Shown piece by piece: positions 21,210 through 29,507 of a stretch of 31,671 nt of DNA. The translations under genes were made by a program, and so were the position numbers. Source of the stretch: a virus; the IMG/VR virus record IMGVR_UViG_3300027973_000155, positions 1 through 31,671 of that record; one strand, given 5' to 3'. Positions within the stretch are counted from its first letter, which is position 1, and every line of letters starts with the position of its first letter. The notes below the pieces were generated by a model. It did no database searches and had not been told where the DNA came from. It worked only from the letters and a program-made list of their open reading frames with translations.

Positions 21210-21596
21210 ATGTCTGAAATGTCAAACTATTTGGAAAATGCTCTTATCAATGTCACATTGAGAGCAACTGCATACACAGCACCTACGACTGTATATGTAG
21301 CACTTTACACAACTGACCCAACTGATGCGGATACTGGAACTGAGTGTTCTGGAACTTCTTATGTTCGTCAGTCTGTAACATTTGCTGCACCTTCTAATGG
21401 TGTATCTACAAACTCTGCTACTGTTGAATTCCCACAAGCTGGTGGTGCATGGGGAACAATCACACACATTGGTTTGCGTGATGCCTCTACAGCAGGTAAC
21501 TTGCTATATCACACACCACTAGATGCTTCTAAAACTATTGCAACTGGTGATGTATTCCGTATTTCTACAGGCTCGTTGTCAGTAACATTGTCATAA
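21210..21596 (+). CDS. Virion surface or tail-associated beta protein
   Basis: 128 residues. NYLENALINVTLRATAYTAP, TTVYVALYTTDPTDADTGTE and AWGTITHIGLRDASTAGNLL are recognisable blocks of a widespread phage structural family (often annotated tail fibre or decoration protein). It is all-beta with aromatic repeats. AAGGTG before the start. It lies in the tail module between adaptor and nozzle. The exact location in the virion is uncertain. Confidence 0.72.
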   Translation: MSEMSNYLENALINVTLRATAYTAPTTVYVALYTTDPTDADTGTECSGTSYVRQSVTFAAPSNGVSTNSATVEFPQAGGAWGTITHIGLRDASTAGNLLYHTPLDASKTIATGDVFRISTGSLSVTLS

Positions 21597-21597
21597 G

Positions 21598-22158
21598 ATG
21601 GCAGACTTACTACCTCCTTGGTCGATAGATTCGCTTGACAATTTAAAGTCAAGCATAGATGAACTCACTCTAACTTTAGACAGTTCTCTATATACAACAT
21701 CTGTTACTTTGTGGGATGCGTCTGCTAGTGTTACATCTAGTGCAGCAGTTACTGCTATTGGCTCTAGGGTTCAATCTGGTATTGCGGTAATAACTGCATC
21801 TGCAAATGTTTCTGCTATCGGCAGTATTATTCATAGCGGTAGTGCTTCAATAACAGCCAATGCAAGCGTTTCAGCAGTTGGCACAATTGTTGTTTCTACT
21901 AGCGCATCTATAAATGGTGTTGCTACATTTACAGGCAATGGTGGAATAACTGCTGATGGTTCTGCAAGAATTACAGCAAATGCAACAGTAAGCGCATCTG
22001 GCTCATTGATATTTTATGTAAGCCCTGTTATTACTTGTTCAGCTACAGTTGTTGCCAATGGTCATATTCTTGGTAAGAATTGGACTCCAGTAGCTTCTAA
22101 TGACAACACATGGACTTTAGTTCCTCAAGGAAGTAACACATGGCTACGACAAGGGTAA
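21598..22158 (+). CDS. Protein with six exact-length 20-residue beta repeats
   Basis: 186 residues. Residues 41-160 are six consecutive repeats of precisely 20 residues (starting at 41, 61, 81, 101, 121, 141) with consensus SAxITAxAxVSAxGxIxxSG. Strict length with alternating small and hydrophobic residues suggests a beta-helix or beta-roll rod. Residues 10-32 carry a motif SIDELTLTLDSSLY also found in the next gene. The C-terminus is Trp-rich (NTWTLVPQGSNTWLRQG). No good ribosome site; coupling to the gene before is likely. It may be a fibre or spike attached to the nozzle. Confidence 0.7.
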   Translation: MADLLPPWSIDSLDNLKSSIDELTLTLDSSLYTTSVTLWDASASVTSSAAVTAIGSRVQSGIAVITASANVSAIGSIIHSGSASITANASVSAVGTIVVSTSASINGVATFTGNGGITADGSARITANATVSASGSLIFYVSPVITCSATVVANGHILGKNWTPVASNDNTWTLVPQGSNTWLRQG

Positions 22159-23576
22159 CATTTGGCGAGTGGATGCCTGACCAGTCAGGTATTTCTGGCT
22201 CATTAACAGATGCTAAGAATGTAGTATCTCAAGCCATTGGTTATGGCCCATTCCCTACGCCCGTATCATATTCAAGCGCAGCAGCAGAAAACTTAACTTC
22301 TTTATATGCGGCTAAAGCACCAGATGGGAATACATATTTCTTTGCTGCTGGCGCATCTAAAATTTATACAGTTGGTGGAACTGGTGCTTTGACTCAGGTA
22401 AATACAGGATTGACAACAGGAACAAACGATAGAGTAAGGTTTACTCAGTTTGGTAAAAGTGTCATTATTTGTAACAACGCTGAAAAACTAAAATCATGGG
22501 TTCTTGGTACATCTAGCACTTTTACAGAAGTAGCGGCTACTGCGCCTATTGCTAAATTTATTACTGTGGTGCGTGACTTTGTTGTTTGCGCTAATACGTT
22601 AGAGACAACTCAACAACAGTATCGTGTCAGATGGTCTGCTATCAATGATGAGACAGATTGGGTAGAGAATGTAAACACTCAATCCGACTATCAAGATATT
22701 CCTGATGGTGGACAGATTGTAGGAATCCGAGGTGGTGAGTTTGGTTTAGTTTTGCTAGAGCGTTCTATCCATCGTATGACCTATGTTGGTACTCCATTTA
22801 TATTCCAGTTTGACAATATCTCTAGGAATAAAGGTTGCATGGTAGCTGGCTCTATTGCTCAGTACCAAGGAATTACATTTTTCTTGTCAGACGATGGTTT
22901 CTATATGTGCGATGGACAACAAGTTGTTTCTATTGGCGCAGAAAAAGTAGATAGATTTTTTCTTACTGATGCAAATGAAGCAGACTACAAAACAATGTCT
23001 ACGGCTATTGACCCTGTTCGTAAGTTAGTTATTTGGAACTATAAATCTGTAGATGCCACTCGTAAACTGATGATTTACAACTTCCAAACAAAGAAGTGGA
23101 CTTATGGCGATGCTAATACTGATTACCTTGGTGAAGCATCGTCTGGTGCATTGACGTTAGAAGAATTAGATTCTGTATCAGGAAGCATTGACGCTCTGAC
23201 AACAAGTTTAGATTCTTTGCTATATATCGGTGGTAAGTATTTCTTAGGTGGAACTTACGGAACTAGGGTTTATTCGTTTACTGGCTCTAACCTTACAGGA
23301 AATATCTCAACTGGAGATATAGATGTAGGTGCTAACTCAGTAGTAACCCTAGCTAGACCTATTGTTGACAATGGTTCTGGCTCTTTATCTGTAGCTTCTA
23401 GGCAACTTTTAAATGAATCTGTAACTTATGGGACTTCAACTGCTGCCGACTCCGAGAACAGGGTTTCCCTACGTTCTGCTGGTAGATACCATAGATTAAA
23501 CCTAGTTCCTACTGGTGCTAATTGGAAAACTGCCGTAGCGGTGGATGTGGATATTACGCCACAAGGGGTTCGCTGA
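22140..23576 (+). CDS. Tail nozzle/hub protein, beta-propeller (P22 gp10-like)
   Basis: 478 residues with repeated beta-propeller-like stretches (SLYAAKAPDGNTYFFAAGAS, RVRFTQFGKSVIICNNAEKL, FGLVLLERSIHRMTYVGTPF, GITFFLSDDGFYMCDGQQVV). The VGTPFIFQFDNISRNKG block recurs in P22 gp10-like nozzle proteins of podoviruses. It would plug or extend the tail channel. AAGGAAG lies upstream of ATG 22140 within the previous gene (19-base overlap). Residues 342-362 carry the shared SIDALTTSLDSLLY motif. Confidence 0.8.
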   Translation: MATTRVTFGEWMPDQSGISGSLTDAKNVVSQAIGYGPFPTPVSYSSAAAENLTSLYAAKAPDGNTYFFAAGASKIYTVGGTGALTQVNTGLTTGTNDRVRFTQFGKSVIICNNAEKLKSWVLGTSSTFTEVAATAPIAKFITVVRDFVVCANTLETTQQQYRVRWSAINDETDWVENVNTQSDYQDIPDGGQIVGIRGGEFGLVLLERSIHRMTYVGTPFIFQFDNISRNKGCMVAGSIAQYQGITFFLSDDGFYMCDGQQVVSIGAEKVDRFFLTDANEADYKTMSTAIDPVRKLVIWNYKSVDATRKLMIYNFQTKKWTYGDANTDYLGEASSGALTLEELDSVSGSIDALTTSLDSLLYIGGKYFLGGTYGTRVYSFTGSNLTGNISTGDIDVGANSVVTLARPIVDNGSGSLSVASRQLLNESVTYGTSTAADSENRVSLRSAGRYHRLNLVPTGANWKTAVAVDVDITPQGVR

Positions 23577-24358
23577 TGTTTAGAAGCCTACCCGCATTTG
23601 GTGGTGACCAGAGGGCTGTGGCAGAGGTTGTCCGTGGAATCATGGATGGAAAGACCAATAACACAGGGACTTTGACTCTGGCTACTGGTGGTGCTTTAAC
23701 TACCACTTTGACAGACCGAAGGATAGGCCCAGACAGCGTAATTGTTTTTGTCCCTGCCTCTGCTGCTGCTTTTGCTGATTCTGCACCTTATGGGGCTTTT
23801 CAAGATGGAACAGACCAGACTGTAGCTAATACAACGACTGCCTATCCCATTACTTTTGACACAACAGACTTCTCCAATGGGGTTACTTTATCAAATAGTT
23901 CTAGGTTGAATGTAAAAGCAGCAGGGTTGTATAACATACAGTTTTCTATCCAACTGAAAAATACAACAAACGACTCGCAAGATGCTGATATTTGGTTCAG
24001 AAAGAACGGAACAGATATAGCTGCTTCTAACAGTAGGTTTGGTTTAGCCCAGAGAAAATCATCTGGTGACCCATATCACTTAATTGGGGCAATGAACTTT
24101 TATGTAAATTTGGCAGCTAATGACTATATCCAGTTGATGTGGAGAGCATCAGATGTTGGTGTGGTAATTGAGCATTATGTGGCTGGAACAAGCCCTACAA
24201 GACCATCTACGCCATCTGTGATAGCGACTGTTAACTTAGTTTCACTCGCTGCCGCAACAAATATCTACGCAAGTTCCCAAGGACAGGGTACGGCTACGAT
24301 TACCCACTTTGCCAATTCAACTGCAAATAAGACATATCGGTATGCAATTATTGGTTGA
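23576..24358 (+). CDS. Tail fibre or head-fibre-like protein with C1q/TNF-like domain
   Basis: 260 residues from ATG 23576 (TGATG overlap); the longer start at 23522 falls inside the nozzle gene. GTLTLATGGALTTTLTDRRI is followed by a region (about 115-230) with VKAAGLYNIQFSIQLKN, FRKNGTDIAASN, YVNLAANDYIQLMW and HYVAG, characteristic of C1q/TNF-like trimeric jelly-roll domains. A receptor-binding or decoration role is inferred. It ends the tail-neck module just before the palindrome and promoter at 24351-24409. Confidence 0.72.
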   Translation: MFRSLPAFGGDQRAVAEVVRGIMDGKTNNTGTLTLATGGALTTTLTDRRIGPDSVIVFVPASAAAFADSAPYGAFQDGTDQTVANTTTAYPITFDTTDFSNGVTLSNSSRLNVKAAGLYNIQFSIQLKNTTNDSQDADIWFRKNGTDIAASNSRFGLAQRKSSGDPYHLIGAMNFYVNLAANDYIQLMWRASDVGVVIEHYVAGTSPTRPSTPSVIATVNLVSLAAATNIYASSQGQGTATITHFANSTANKTYRYAIIG

Positions 24359-24379
24359 TTTTAATAATTTATGTATAAT
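24351..24379 (+). promoter_or_regulatory. Strong sigma70-type late promoter
   Basis: TTGGTT (24351-24356), 17-base spacer, perfect TATAAT (24374-24379). The predicted start is 24386. It would drive the three ejection-type genes and probably the fibres. Confidence 0.75.
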
Positions 24380-24409
24380 GGATTCCGTGGATGACCCATC
24401 TTGGAATCC
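24380..24409. promoter_or_regulatory. 30-base nested palindrome at the late promoter start
   Basis: GGATTCC (24380-24386) pairs with GGAATCC (24403-24409), and inside it GATG (24390-24393) pairs with CATC (24397-24400). It begins directly after the -10, so most of the left arm lies upstream of the predicted start. That position fits an operator; as RNA it would also form a hairpin. AGGAG and the ATG at 24429 follow. Confidence 0.6.
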
Positions 24410-24428
24410 GAAACTCTAGGAGTAAAAG

Positions 24429-25319
24429 ATGGTAACCGAAACCAGAACTTTAGTTGACCCAACAATTGCACCATATTTAACGTATGGTTTGCAGCAAGCC
24501 GCTAATCTTTATGGTGCTGGCGGCCCACAATACTACACAGGCGAAACCTTTGTTTCTCCTTCCCAGACCACACAAGCTGGAGTTCAAGCCTTAGAGACTC
24601 GTGCGTTAGCAGGTAGCCCTTTAACTGGCCTTGCTCAACAGCAATTGCAGGGAACTTTGGGTGGTGCTTATTTAGGTGGTAATCCTTTCTTTCAAGGTGC
24701 GTTTGCCCCTGCTGCCCAAGCTGCTAAGTCACAATTTGACACAAGCCTATCTGACATTGCGTCTAAGTCTAGCCTAGCAGGTCGTTATGGCTCTGGTGCT
24801 ATGGGTAACCTACAGAATCGTGCTACAGGTCAGTATGCACAAGCATTGACTAACACAGCAGGTCAACTGGCTTATCAGAACTACGCTGATGAGCGTAATA
24901 AGCAACAACAAGCTATTGGCATGGCCCCACAGATGGCGGCTACTGATTATCAAGACATTAACCAGTTGTTGCAAGCAGGTCAGTTGCGTGAAGGCTACCA
25001 AGGTCAACAGTTAGGTGCTGATATTCAGCGTTTTAATTTCTTGCAAAACCAGCCACAACAGAACCTGCAAAACTATATGTCATTGGTATATGGCAATCCA
25101 TTAGGACGAGTTGGTCAGACTACAGCGTCTGGTGCTGCTGATACTTCTGCGTTCCAGAAGTTGTTAGGTACTGCTGCTACTGCTGGTGGTTTATATAAAA
25201 ATCTAGGTTCTCCAAACATGAGTTGGTTATCTAATTGGGGTGCTAATTCTCCAGCAGCTACATATGATGCTGCAACCAATTTTGCAAGTTCAAATCCACT
25301 TGGCTGGCTTGATTTCTAA
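24429..25319 (+). CDS. Internal virion (DNA-ejection) protein 1
   Basis: 296 residues. LVDPTIAPYLTYGLQQAANL, PQYYTGETFVSPSQTTQAGV and ASKSSLAGRYGSGAMGNLQN are typical of a common podoviral ejection-protein-type family. It is helical, rich in Gln and Ala, without signal or TM. AGGAG seven bases before ATG. Together with the next two genes it forms the usual three-protein ejection set of short-tailed phages, which extends the tail through the cell envelope. Confidence 0.75.
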   Translation: MVTETRTLVDPTIAPYLTYGLQQAANLYGAGGPQYYTGETFVSPSQTTQAGVQALETRALAGSPLTGLAQQQLQGTLGGAYLGGNPFFQGAFAPAAQAAKSQFDTSLSDIASKSSLAGRYGSGAMGNLQNRATGQYAQALTNTAGQLAYQNYADERNKQQQAIGMAPQMAATDYQDINQLLQAGQLREGYQGQQLGADIQRFNFLQNQPQQNLQNYMSLVYGNPLGRVGQTTASGAADTSAFQKLLGTAATAGGLYKNLGSPNMSWLSNWGANSPAATYDAATNFASSNPLGWLDF

Positions 25320-25327
25320 GGACTGAC

Positions 25328-26704
25328 ATGGCTGGACTATTAGACATTTTCGGTACAGGCGGTGCAGACACAATGGGTCTGCTCGGTATGTCTGCGGCTG
25401 ATATTGCTCGTAATCGTGAAGACGCACAAGCACAAGCACTCTACGCATTGGCTGGCAGACTATTCCAAGGTGGGAATACTGGTCAGTCTATTGCTGAAGG
25501 ATTGCAAGCTAGTCAGAAAGCCTATAAAGGCGGTATGCAAGAAACATTGCAAAACCAACTACAAAACGTGCAATTGCAAGACATGATTCGTAAACGTCAG
25601 TTAGAGCAACAACAATTAGCTGAACAACAAAGAATTCAAGGTGTTATCCAAGGTGCTATAACCAAGCCTCAAGAAATTTATGGCGAGGATATGATGGGTC
25701 AGCGAGTAGGCGAAGGAATGACTGCTGGTGGTTTTGATTTGCAACGAGCAATGCCACAATTGATGGCTTCTCCAGAGGGACGTAAAGCACTAACTGAATT
25801 GATTGCTTCTCAAAAGGCTATGGGTGGAGAACTTACTACATTGGCTGAAGGTGCTAATCTTGTTCGTGTTAGCCCAACTGGAGAAGTTAAAACTGTTGCT
25901 AGTGGCGCACCTAAACGTGAACCAGTACCTACTGAAATTGCACAATACAAATTAGCACAAAGCCAAGGTTTTGAAGGCAGTTTCTTAGATTTTGAAAAAT
26001 CTAAAAAAGGATTTACATATCAAGATGCTGGTAACGCAATTATTCAATTGGATTCAAGTGGCAAAGAAGTTTCACGCATCCCTAAAGGTCGTGCGCCAGA
26101 AGGCCCTGTAAGTTTCCAAGCTATTGAAACAGACCAAGGATTGATGGCTTTTAATCCAAGAACAATGGGAATGACTCCAGTATTGGGTGCTGATGGTAAA
26201 CCATTAACTAAGTCTGGAAAACCAACTGAAGGTGAAACTAATGCGGCTGGATTTGCATCTCGCATGGTTGCAGCAGAATCAATTACATCAAAACTAGCTA
26301 CAGGCAATGCGCCTAAGTTTGGTGAAGCAATTACAAGTGTTATTCCTTTAATTGGCAAAGCAATCCCAGAGATTATTCCTCAAGCTATTGGCGGTTTATC
26401 TCCAGAGCGTAGGCAATACTTGCAAGCAGCTAATAACTTTATTCGTGCTAACTTGCGTAAAGAATCAGGCGCAGCAATTGGTGCTGACGAGTGGACTGCT
26501 GAGTTTATTAACTACTTCCCTCAATACAATGATGATGAACAAACAATTAAGCAGAAAGCAATTTTCCGTAATATTTTGACGCAAAATATGATTGGTTCTG
26601 CTGGTAAATCATTTAAAGCACCAAGCATGACACCCACAACATCAATGACTGACTCATATGGTTTAACTCCAAGACTTAGCAACTCATTGCGTGGAGGTCA
26701 ATAA
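25328..26704 (+). CDS. Internal virion (DNA-ejection) protein 2
   Basis: 458 residues. The N-terminus is helical and Gln-rich (QETLQNQLQNVQLQDMIRKR). The middle is mixed, and the C-terminal third has YLQAANNFIRANLRKESGAA, IGADEWTAEFINYFPQYNDD and IKQKAIFRNILTQNM, a block common in phage internal proteins. AAGGA before ATG 25328. It is likely packaged and ejected with DNA. It overlaps the next gene by 1 base (TAATG). Confidence 0.75.
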   Translation: MAGLLDIFGTGGADTMGLLGMSAADIARNREDAQAQALYALAGRLFQGGNTGQSIAEGLQASQKAYKGGMQETLQNQLQNVQLQDMIRKRQLEQQQLAEQQRIQGVIQGAITKPQEIYGEDMMGQRVGEGMTAGGFDLQRAMPQLMASPEGRKALTELIASQKAMGGELTTLAEGANLVRVSPTGEVKTVASGAPKREPVPTEIAQYKLAQSQGFEGSFLDFEKSKKGFTYQDAGNAIIQLDSSGKEVSRIPKGRAPEGPVSFQAIETDQGLMAFNPRTMGMTPVLGADGKPLTKSGKPTEGETNAAGFASRMVAAESITSKLATGNAPKFGEAITSVIPLIGKAIPEIIPQAIGGLSPERRQYLQAANNFIRANLRKESGAAIGADEWTAEFINYFPQYNDDEQTIKQKAIFRNILTQNMIGSAGKSFKAPSMTPTTSMTDSYGLTPRLSNSLRGGQ

Positions 26705-28710
26705 TGGCTTACGAAAATGTTGAGCGAGTTCGTAAAAACCTTATCACAATGGTTGACAAGAACGCACCTAATGATGATATTAACAAGTACCTAAAAGAAG
26801 AAGGATTTACACAAGAAACATTTGCTAAAGCACTAGACCTTGTTAAGCAATCTGGCGGTAGAACTTCTGAGTATGGCGCAGGGCGTTCATTGGCTCAAGG
26901 CGCAACATTTGGTTTTGCTGATGAACTTGAATCATTGATGAAGTCATTGTCTGGTCAAGGTACTTACGAGCAAAACTTGGCAGCACTTGAACTTGCTAAA
27001 CAAAAGTATGGACAAGAAAACCCTAAAACTGCAATAGCAACTGAAATTGCAGGTGGGTTGCCATACGCATTATTACCATTCTTGGGAACTGCTAGATATG
27101 CACAAATGGCTAAAGACGCTGCACCATTGGTTCGTGCAGGAGTTACGGCTGGCGCATCTGCTGTCACAGGCGCACTTACTGGCGCACTCGGTGGTGCTGG
27201 TAGCGCAGGGGTTGGTGAGCGTATGGCTGGCGCACAAGCTGGTGGTACTCTTGGCGGTCTTGTAGGCGGTGCTGCACCTGCTGTTGCCAAGGGCGTTGGA
27301 ATGGCTGGTAGTAAAGTTGTTGACGTAACAAGTGGTATCCCTGTTCTTCAGCAAGTTGGTAAAGTCGTTGGTGTGGCTACTGGTCAAAGTATTGACTATG
27401 CTAATCGTGCAAAAGCTAAACTATTAGAGGCTTTATATCGGGATAAGGTAAGCCCTGCTGACTTGGAAAAGATGATTCTTGCGGCTACTAAGCCAGTAGG
27501 ACTTGTTGATATTGCAGGTGAAAATGTTAGGTCACTTGCTGATGTTGCTCAGAAATATCCAAGTACAGCAAGACAAACAGCTAAGACTGCACTTGAAGAA
27601 CGAGCCGCAGGTCAAGGTGAACGTATCCAAGGTGATATTTCTAAATATTTAGGTGGATTTACAGACCCTTTTGAATACACAACAGTAATTGCTCAAAGAC
27701 AAAAACAAGTTTCAACTCCACTTTATCAAAAGGCTTATGCTTATGGTGAAGTGACTGACCCTAGTGTATTAAAGTATTTAGAACTACCACAGTTTAAGAC
27801 AGCAACAAAGAAAGCACAAGAACTGTTAGCTGCTGAAGGTAGAACAGTTGATATGTCTCGTCCTACTGTTGAAACTCTTGATAACATTAAGCGTGGTCTT
27901 GATGTTCTTATTGATGCAGAAACAGACGCATTTGGTAAAGTTTCTAAACTAGGGAACATTTACAAAAACAAGAAAAATGAATTCTTGTCTGAGTTAGATA
28001 CTGCTGTTCCTGACTTTGGTAGGGCTAGGGCTGCTTTTGCAGGTGAAGCTGAATTGCTTGATGCTACTAAATTGGGTAAAGACTTCTACAAACAAACAGC
28101 AGCAGAAGCAAACAGAACATTTGCAAAGTTATCTGCATCTGAGCAAGAGGCTTATAAAGTTGGTGCTTTGGACGCTGTAAAAGAAAAGATTACAACGGCT
28201 AAAGATACTGCTGACATTCGTAAGCGCATATTTGGTTCACCATCAGAGCGTTCACGAGTTTCCTCATTGTTCCCAGATGACGCTACTTTCAAGCAGTTTG
28301 AAAAAGACATGATGACCGAATCAATGATGCGTAAAACTCAAGAAAAAATCTTGGGTAATTCTGCAACATTTGAAAGACAGATTGCTAGTCAAGGTTTAGA
28401 ATCAGAGCCTAGTTTTATTGGTCAAATGATTGAGCAAGGCCCACTCAGGGGAACGCTAGGTTATTTGAAAGCACAAGGTCAAGGTGTAGCTGGTCAAACA
28501 GCAGAGGAACTTGGCCCAATGCTATTTAAACTTGGTGACCCAAGAGCAAACTTACAGACTTTACAAGGTCTGAGTGCTTATGAAAAATACTTGCTAGACC
28601 TAGAGGCTAAAAAGGCTGCTGGATTAACTGGCGCATCTACAATGACAGGTCTTCTAAATACTGAAAAACCATATCGTGTAGATTTAACTGGAATGGCTAA
28701 CCCCGACTAA
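26704..28710 (+). CDS. Internal virion (DNA-ejection) protein 3 with membrane-like glycine-rich segment
   Basis: 668 residues. GRSLAQGATFGFADELESLM (about 60-79) is a signature of phage ejection-type proteins. Residues about 110-190 are Gly/Ala-rich and hydrophobic (AGVTAGASAVTGALTGALGG), a glycine-zipper that could insert in the membrane. A long helical region follows. It ends with polar repeats. It is the largest of the three ejection genes and probably forms the inner-membrane part of the channel. Confidence 0.75.
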   Translation: MAYENVERVRKNLITMVDKNAPNDDINKYLKEEGFTQETFAKALDLVKQSGGRTSEYGAGRSLAQGATFGFADELESLMKSLSGQGTYEQNLAALELAKQKYGQENPKTAIATEIAGGLPYALLPFLGTARYAQMAKDAAPLVRAGVTAGASAVTGALTGALGGAGSAGVGERMAGAQAGGTLGGLVGGAAPAVAKGVGMAGSKVVDVTSGIPVLQQVGKVVGVATGQSIDYANRAKAKLLEALYRDKVSPADLEKMILAATKPVGLVDIAGENVRSLADVAQKYPSTARQTAKTALEERAAGQGERIQGDISKYLGGFTDPFEYTTVIAQRQKQVSTPLYQKAYAYGEVTDPSVLKYLELPQFKTATKKAQELLAAEGRTVDMSRPTVETLDNIKRGLDVLIDAETDAFGKVSKLGNIYKNKKNEFLSELDTAVPDFGRARAAFAGEAELLDATKLGKDFYKQTAAEANRTFAKLSASEQEAYKVGALDAVKEKITTAKDTADIRKRIFGSPSERSRVSSLFPDDATFKQFEKDMMTESMMRKTQEKILGNSATFERQIASQGLESEPSFIGQMIEQGPLRGTLGYLKAQGQGVAGQTAEELGPMLFKLGDPRANLQTLQGLSAYEKYLLDLEAKKAAGLTGASTMTGLLNTEKPYRVDLTGMANPD

Positions 28711-28718
28711 GGACTAAC

Positions 28719-29504
28719 ATGGCAAAGACAAAGATTAGCGAATGGAGTTCGACTCCCGCAAATAACACAGACATTGATAGCATTAACATTGCAGAGGGTT
28801 GTGCGCCTTCTGGAATTAACGATGCTATCCGTGAGTTGATGAGCCAAGTTAAAGACTTGTATGCTGGAACTAGCGGTGACACAATTGCTATTGCTGGTGG
28901 TGGTACTGGTGCAGGGACTGCGGCTAATGCTCGTGTTAACTTGCTTCCATCTTATACTTCTAATGGAACTAAGGTTCTAGCGGTTAATTCTGGTGCTACT
29001 GATGTTGAGTGGATAGCAGCAGCCAGTGGTGATGCAACTCTTGCAGGCGCACAAACCTTTACAGGAACAAAAACTTTTTCTGGTACTTCTTCAGCCATTG
29101 GCATCGTTTTAAATGATGCGGCTGAAGTGGCAACAGTATCAGCAACTGCGGCTACAGGTACAATCAACTATGACATTACAACTCAGTCTGTTCTGTACTA
29201 CACAAGTAACGCAAGTGCTAACTGGACAGTTAACTTCAGAGGCTCTAGCGGTACATCATTGAATACTTTGATGAGTACAGGTCAATCAATGACTGTGGCT
29301 TTCTTGGTTACTCAAGGCTCTACTGCTTACTACAACTCTGCTGTGCAAGTTGATGGCACTACATCAGGTGTTACGACACGTTGGCTAGGTGGTGCGCCTA
29401 CTGCGGGTAATGCTAGTGGAATTGATAGCTATCGTTATTTGATTATCAAAACAGGTAGTGCAACCTTCACAGTCTTGGCAAGCAACACACAATTTAAGGC
29501 TTAA
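28719..29504 (+). CDS. Tail fibre protein with attachment-type N-terminus
   Basis: 261 residues. KISEWSSTPANNTDIDSINI followed by AEGCAPSGINDAIRELMSQV is a very common N-terminal region of phage fibre proteins. The rest is Thr/Ser/Gly/Ala-rich beta with TLAGAQTFTGTKTFSGTSS, typical of trimeric shafts. AAGGA lies before ATG 28719. It probably connects the tail to the larger fibre encoded next. Confidence 0.82.
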   Translation: MAKTKISEWSSTPANNTDIDSINIAEGCAPSGINDAIRELMSQVKDLYAGTSGDTIAIAGGGTGAGTAANARVNLLPSYTSNGTKVLAVNSGATDVEWIAAASGDATLAGAQTFTGTKTFSGTSSAIGIVLNDAAEVATVSATAATGTINYDITTQSVLYYTSNASANWTVNFRGSSGTSLNTLMSTGQSMTVAFLVTQGSTAYYNSAVQVDGTTSGVTTRWLGGAPTAGNASGIDSYRYLIIKTGSATFTVLASNTQFKA

Positions 29505-29507
29505 ACC

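Noticed and set aside
26964-27290. Ala/Pro-rich minus-strand frame
   Set aside because: It is a shadow of the glycine-zipper region of ejection protein 3.
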